41,216 bases of DNA, from assembly GCA_947258985.1 (NCBI GenBank), contig CAMYKI010000057.1, positions 1-41,216 on the forward strand. The letters run 5' to 3'. This DNA is from an uncultured Acidimicrobiaceae bacterium (GTDB lineage: Bacteria; Actinomycetota; Acidimicrobiia; Spongiisociales; UBA5794). This document shows, piece by piece, positions 39,596-41,216 of this stretch; the stretch's first letter is position 1; each line of letters starts with the position of its first letter. A program made the position numbers and the translations under genes. The notes below the pieces were generated by a model that worked only from the letters and a program-made list of their open reading frames with translations, was not told where the DNA came from and ran no database searches.

Positions 39596-40277
39596 CCCGT
39601 CATTCGCCTCACACCGATTGCGGCCCCGGCACCTCGGGGCCGCAATCGCGTTGCTGGTTCTGGTGACGGCCTGCAGTTCCGATGAGCCCCCAGAAGCGGC
39701 ACCCACCACCGCTACCGCGGGTCCGGCCACGACCGCTGCCGAAACAGAGCCTCCGGGCACAACTCTCGCTCCAGCGGTACCGACCGAACTCCTAACAGCT
39801 GCGCTGGCAACCTATGCCGACGGATACGAGTTTTCGACGACGACCACCGTCAATACCCAGGAAGTCTCGACACAGACAGGCCGCTGGCTCGACGGTGCGT
39901 CGCACCTCACGGTTGAATCCGGCGGCGGTGTCGTTGAGTTCATCATCACCGACGGGGGCCAGTGGACCCGCCTCCCCGACGAGGAATGGGAGGAACTCGA
40001 AGGCACTGCCTCGACCGGCTACCCACTCGAAGGCATGGACAACCCCGAGTCCATCGCCCTTGTCTCCACTACTGACGACAGGACGATTCTCCTGGCAACG
40101 TACACCGCAACGGCCGTGGGGCTGTCCGGCGATCCGGTTGACGTGACTCTTGCGTTTGCCGGGGAAAGTCTGGTTGGTTTCTCGTTCACTGCGGACCTCG
40201 ACGGCACCATTGTTTCGTCCGACACAAGCCTGGCCCCGCTAATCGACACCAGCCCCATCACCGCCCCAACCGTCTAA
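39570..40277 (+). CDS. Lipoprotein of unknown function, Thr/Pro-rich linker
   Basis: The 235-residue product has a lipoprotein signal (LGAAIALLVLVTACSSDEPP) about 20 residues after a basic N-terminus. A Thr/Ala/Pro-rich linker follows (about 40-70), then a beta domain of about 160 residues (YEFSTTTTVN; FIITDGGQWTRLPDEEW; LLATYTATAVGLSGDPVDVTLAF). The pattern recalls LppX/LprG-type or other surface lipoproteins, but I cannot name a family. The start at 39570 has AAGGA a few nt upstream, inside the tail codons of the previous gene. The overlap indicates co-translation with it. The stop is followed by the 36-bp tandem repeat. Confidence 0.65.
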   Translation: MRTRKTTTDPSFASHRLRPRHLGAAIALLVLVTACSSDEPPEAAPTTATAGPATTAAETEPPGTTLAPAVPTELLTAALATYADGYEFSTTTTVNTQEVSTQTGRWLDGASHLTVESGGGVVEFIITDGGQWTRLPDEEWEELEGTASTGYPLEGMDNPESIALVSTTDDRTILLATYTATAVGLSGDPVDVTLAFAGESLVGFSFTADLDGTIVSSDTSLAPLIDTSPITAPTV

Positions 40278-40400
40278 CCCAGGGCTCGCAAACCCCAAAA
40301 AGCCGCGCACCAACCCAGGGTTCACAGCACTCAGATTGACAGCCACCAACCCAGGGTTCGCAGCACTCAGATTGACGGCTACGAACCCAGGGTTGGCAGC
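40276..40400. repeat. Four-unit 36-bp tandem repeat of AACCCAGGGTT palindromes
   Basis: AACCCAGGG starts at 40276, 40312, 40348 and 40384, exactly 36 bp apart. Units 2 and 3 are nearly identical (AACCCAGGGTTC, then CAGCACTCAGATTGAC); unit 1 keeps only its start and a few later bases; unit 4 keeps about 17 bp. Each unit opens with the palindrome AACCC-A-GGGTT. The array begins on the stop codon of the lipoprotein gene and ends in the promoter of the next gene. It is not a CRISPR: no spacers, only direct head-to-tail copies. Confidence 0.88.
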
Positions 40401-40417
40401 TTGCTGGGTCGGGGGGA

Positions 40418-40423
40418 TAGGCT
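40418..40423 (+). promoter_or_regulatory. -10 box of a leaderless promoter for the PPOX-class gene
   Basis: TAGGCT, 7 nt, then ATG at 40431. It lies 18 nt after the end of the repeat array. Confidence 0.5.
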
Positions 40424-40430
40424 GGCAACC

Positions 40431-40901
40431 ATGGCACGAAAGATCGCAACCAACAGGGCAGTCAGCCGTGATGAGCTCCTCGAGTTCGTCAGGCCCCGGC
40501 ACCAGGCAATCCTCTCGACATCTCGCAAAGACGGCAGCACCCAGATGTCGCCCAACACGATGGGTGTAGACAACAGCGGGCGGCTCGTCATTTCTACCTA
40601 TCCGGACCGGGCCAAGGCGCACAACATACGACGCAATCCGTCCGTGTCGGTGTGCGTGCTCTCCGACGACTTCGGAGGCGCCTGGGTCCAGGTCTACGGG
40701 ACCGCTGAGGTGATCGATCTTCCCGATTCCGTCGAGCCGCTCGTCGAGTACTTCAGGAACATCGCCGGCGAGCATCCCGACTGGGACGAATACCGCGAGG
40801 CCATGGTCAAGCAGGGAAAGTCGCTGATCCGCATCACCATCGACAGCTGGGGCCCGGTCGCCACCGGCGGCTTCCCGGCACGACTGGCCGAACAGGACTA
40901 G
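40431..40901 (+). CDS. PPOX-class F420/flavin-dependent oxidoreductase
   Basis: The 156-residue protein belongs to the split-barrel pyridoxamine-5'-phosphate-oxidase-like fold, close to the TIGR03618 F420-dependent group: HQAILSTSRKDGSTQMSPNTMGVDNSGRLVISTYPDRAKAHNIRRNPSVSVCVLSD, then a strand GAWVQVYGTAEVIDLPD and a final RITIDSWGPVATGG. Such enzymes are common in actinobacteria, where they use F420 or flavin to reduce small substrates. The start at 40431 fits the leaderless box. The stop TAG and the opposite-strand stop of dinB share a CTAG, so the genes are convergent with a few bp of overlap. Confidence 0.85.
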   Translation: MARKIATNRAVSRDELLEFVRPRHQAILSTSRKDGSTQMSPNTMGVDNSGRLVISTYPDRAKAHNIRRNPSVSVCVLSDDFGGAWVQVYGTAEVIDLPDSVEPLVEYFRNIAGEHPDWDEYREAMVKQGKSLIRITIDSWGPVATGGFPARLAEQD

Positions 40902-41216
40902 AGGTCCTTTTCCGCAAGCTCTCGGAACTGGTCGGGGATCGAGCTCCGGTCCCCCAACTCGACCGAGCCGTACCCAACCGACTCCCGCCCAAACTTGTCC
41001 CTGACGCTGTCGACCGAGCGATCGAGCACCCAGCGGGCGGCGCCCTTCTCGGTTCCGGGACGGCGCTCCTCGTTTTCCAGCTCGAAGGGGAGCTCCAACT
41101 GGAGCACGGCGTCGTTCTGGAGATGGGACACCGAGATTGCCAGCAGCGAGATGACCCGCTCGTCCGGGTGATCGGCCAGGGCTGTGTCGACGAGGTCCTC
41201 GGCGACCTCGGCGAGA
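40898..41216 (-). CDS. dinB: DNA polymerase IV, C-terminal part (runs off the window)
   Basis: The minus-strand frame is open from the window edge to the stop at 40898. It encodes about 105 C-terminal residues: ALADHPDERVISLLAISVSH, then LQLELPFELENEERRPGT and WVLDRSVDSVRDKFGRESVG ending DQFRELAEKDL. The LPF segment followed by DRSVDSVRDKFG is the little-finger/C-terminal tail of Y-family polymerase IV, including the LxLPF-type sliding-clamp motif. The catalytic palm lies outside the window, so only the family call is possible. The polymerase is error-prone and acts in translesion synthesis. Confidence 0.8.
   Translation of the reverse strand, partial: LAEVAEDLVDTALADHPDERVISLLAISVSHLQNDAVLQLELPFELENEERRPGTEKGAARWVLDRSVDSVRDKFGRESVGYGSVELGDRSSIPDQFRELAEKDL

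Noticed and set aside
38909..39760. A 283-codon minus-strand frame
   Set aside because: It is the Val/Leu-rich mirror of the Asp/Glu/Lys-rich secreted protein gene and has no start signal or motif.
40276..40400. CRISPR array
   Set aside because: The 36-bp steps are head-to-tail copies without unique spacers, and no cas gene is present.
40239..40775. Minus-strand 178-codon frame with 12-residue repeats (NPGLVAVNLSA-type)
   Set aside because: The repeats come from the 36-bp DNA array, and the frame is antisense to the PPOX-class gene, which has good family motifs and a promoter.

Overview
The window is high-GC DNA from a free-living actinomycete-type bacterium, most likely class Acidimicrobiia (Actinomycetota). 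The pointers are three C-terminal SLH-like repeats of the GCNPP-ND-FCP-VTR-QMAAFL type on a secreted protease (8180-11083), a DUF3039 protein, a PPOX-class F420-type flavoprotein, a SARP/AfsR-type regulator, DrrAB-type ABC exporters and many apparently leaderless promoters (TAnnnT 6-7 nt before the start codon). The taxonomic call is inference. I see no rRNA, tRNA, CRISPR array or intact insertion sequence.

Layout. 1-5.5 kb is accessory: two tandem Uma2-family nuclease-like genes flanking a small CxC protein, a 4-OT tautomerase, an EmrB/QacA-type exporter with a divergent TetR regulator, and a vapBC toxin-antitoxin pair. 5.7-8.2 kb holds a DUF389 membrane protein and a TrkA-N protein shaped like a two-TM potassium channel. 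8.2-11.1 kb is a large secreted metalloprotease with FnIII and SLH-like repeats. 11.1-16 kb holds a Uma2 relic, an FAD reductase, a small membrane protein/response regulator/histidine kinase operon with a possible 32-residue tail peptide, and an MFS carrier. 16.1-20 kb is a translationally coupled pair: a membrane-anchored gluzincin-like protein and a zinc-ribbon membrane protein. 20-21.3 kb has DUF3039 and an RmlD-like reductase.

21.4-28.3 kb is a SARP/NB-ARC/TPR regulator, split by a one-base frameshift, divergent from two successive ABC-2 exporters. Heptamer repeats at an 11-bp period, the arrangement SARPs bind, lie in the divergent gap, suggesting the regulator controls the exporters. 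28.3-35.6 kb has a lipoprotein-like isoaspartyl methyltransferase, a membrane spermidine-synthase-like protein, a DUF6174-like lipoprotein, a lone E2 acyltransferase domain, a multicopper-oxidase remnant and a cysteine-rich ferredoxin. 35.7-41.2 kb has an acyltransferase-3 protein, a nucleoside-hydrolase lipoprotein, two secreted or lipid-anchored proteins of unknown role, a 36-bp tandem repeat array, a PPOX-class flavoprotein and the 3' end of a DNA polymerase IV gene.

The signals most worth following are two 46-bp near-perfect palindromes 8 kb apart with the same outer arms and AT-rich core; the 36-bp-period array of AACCCAGGGTT palindromes; the SARP frameshift with its candidate operator; and the window-wide leaderless promoter signature. 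No obviously complete new defence or biosynthetic system is visible.
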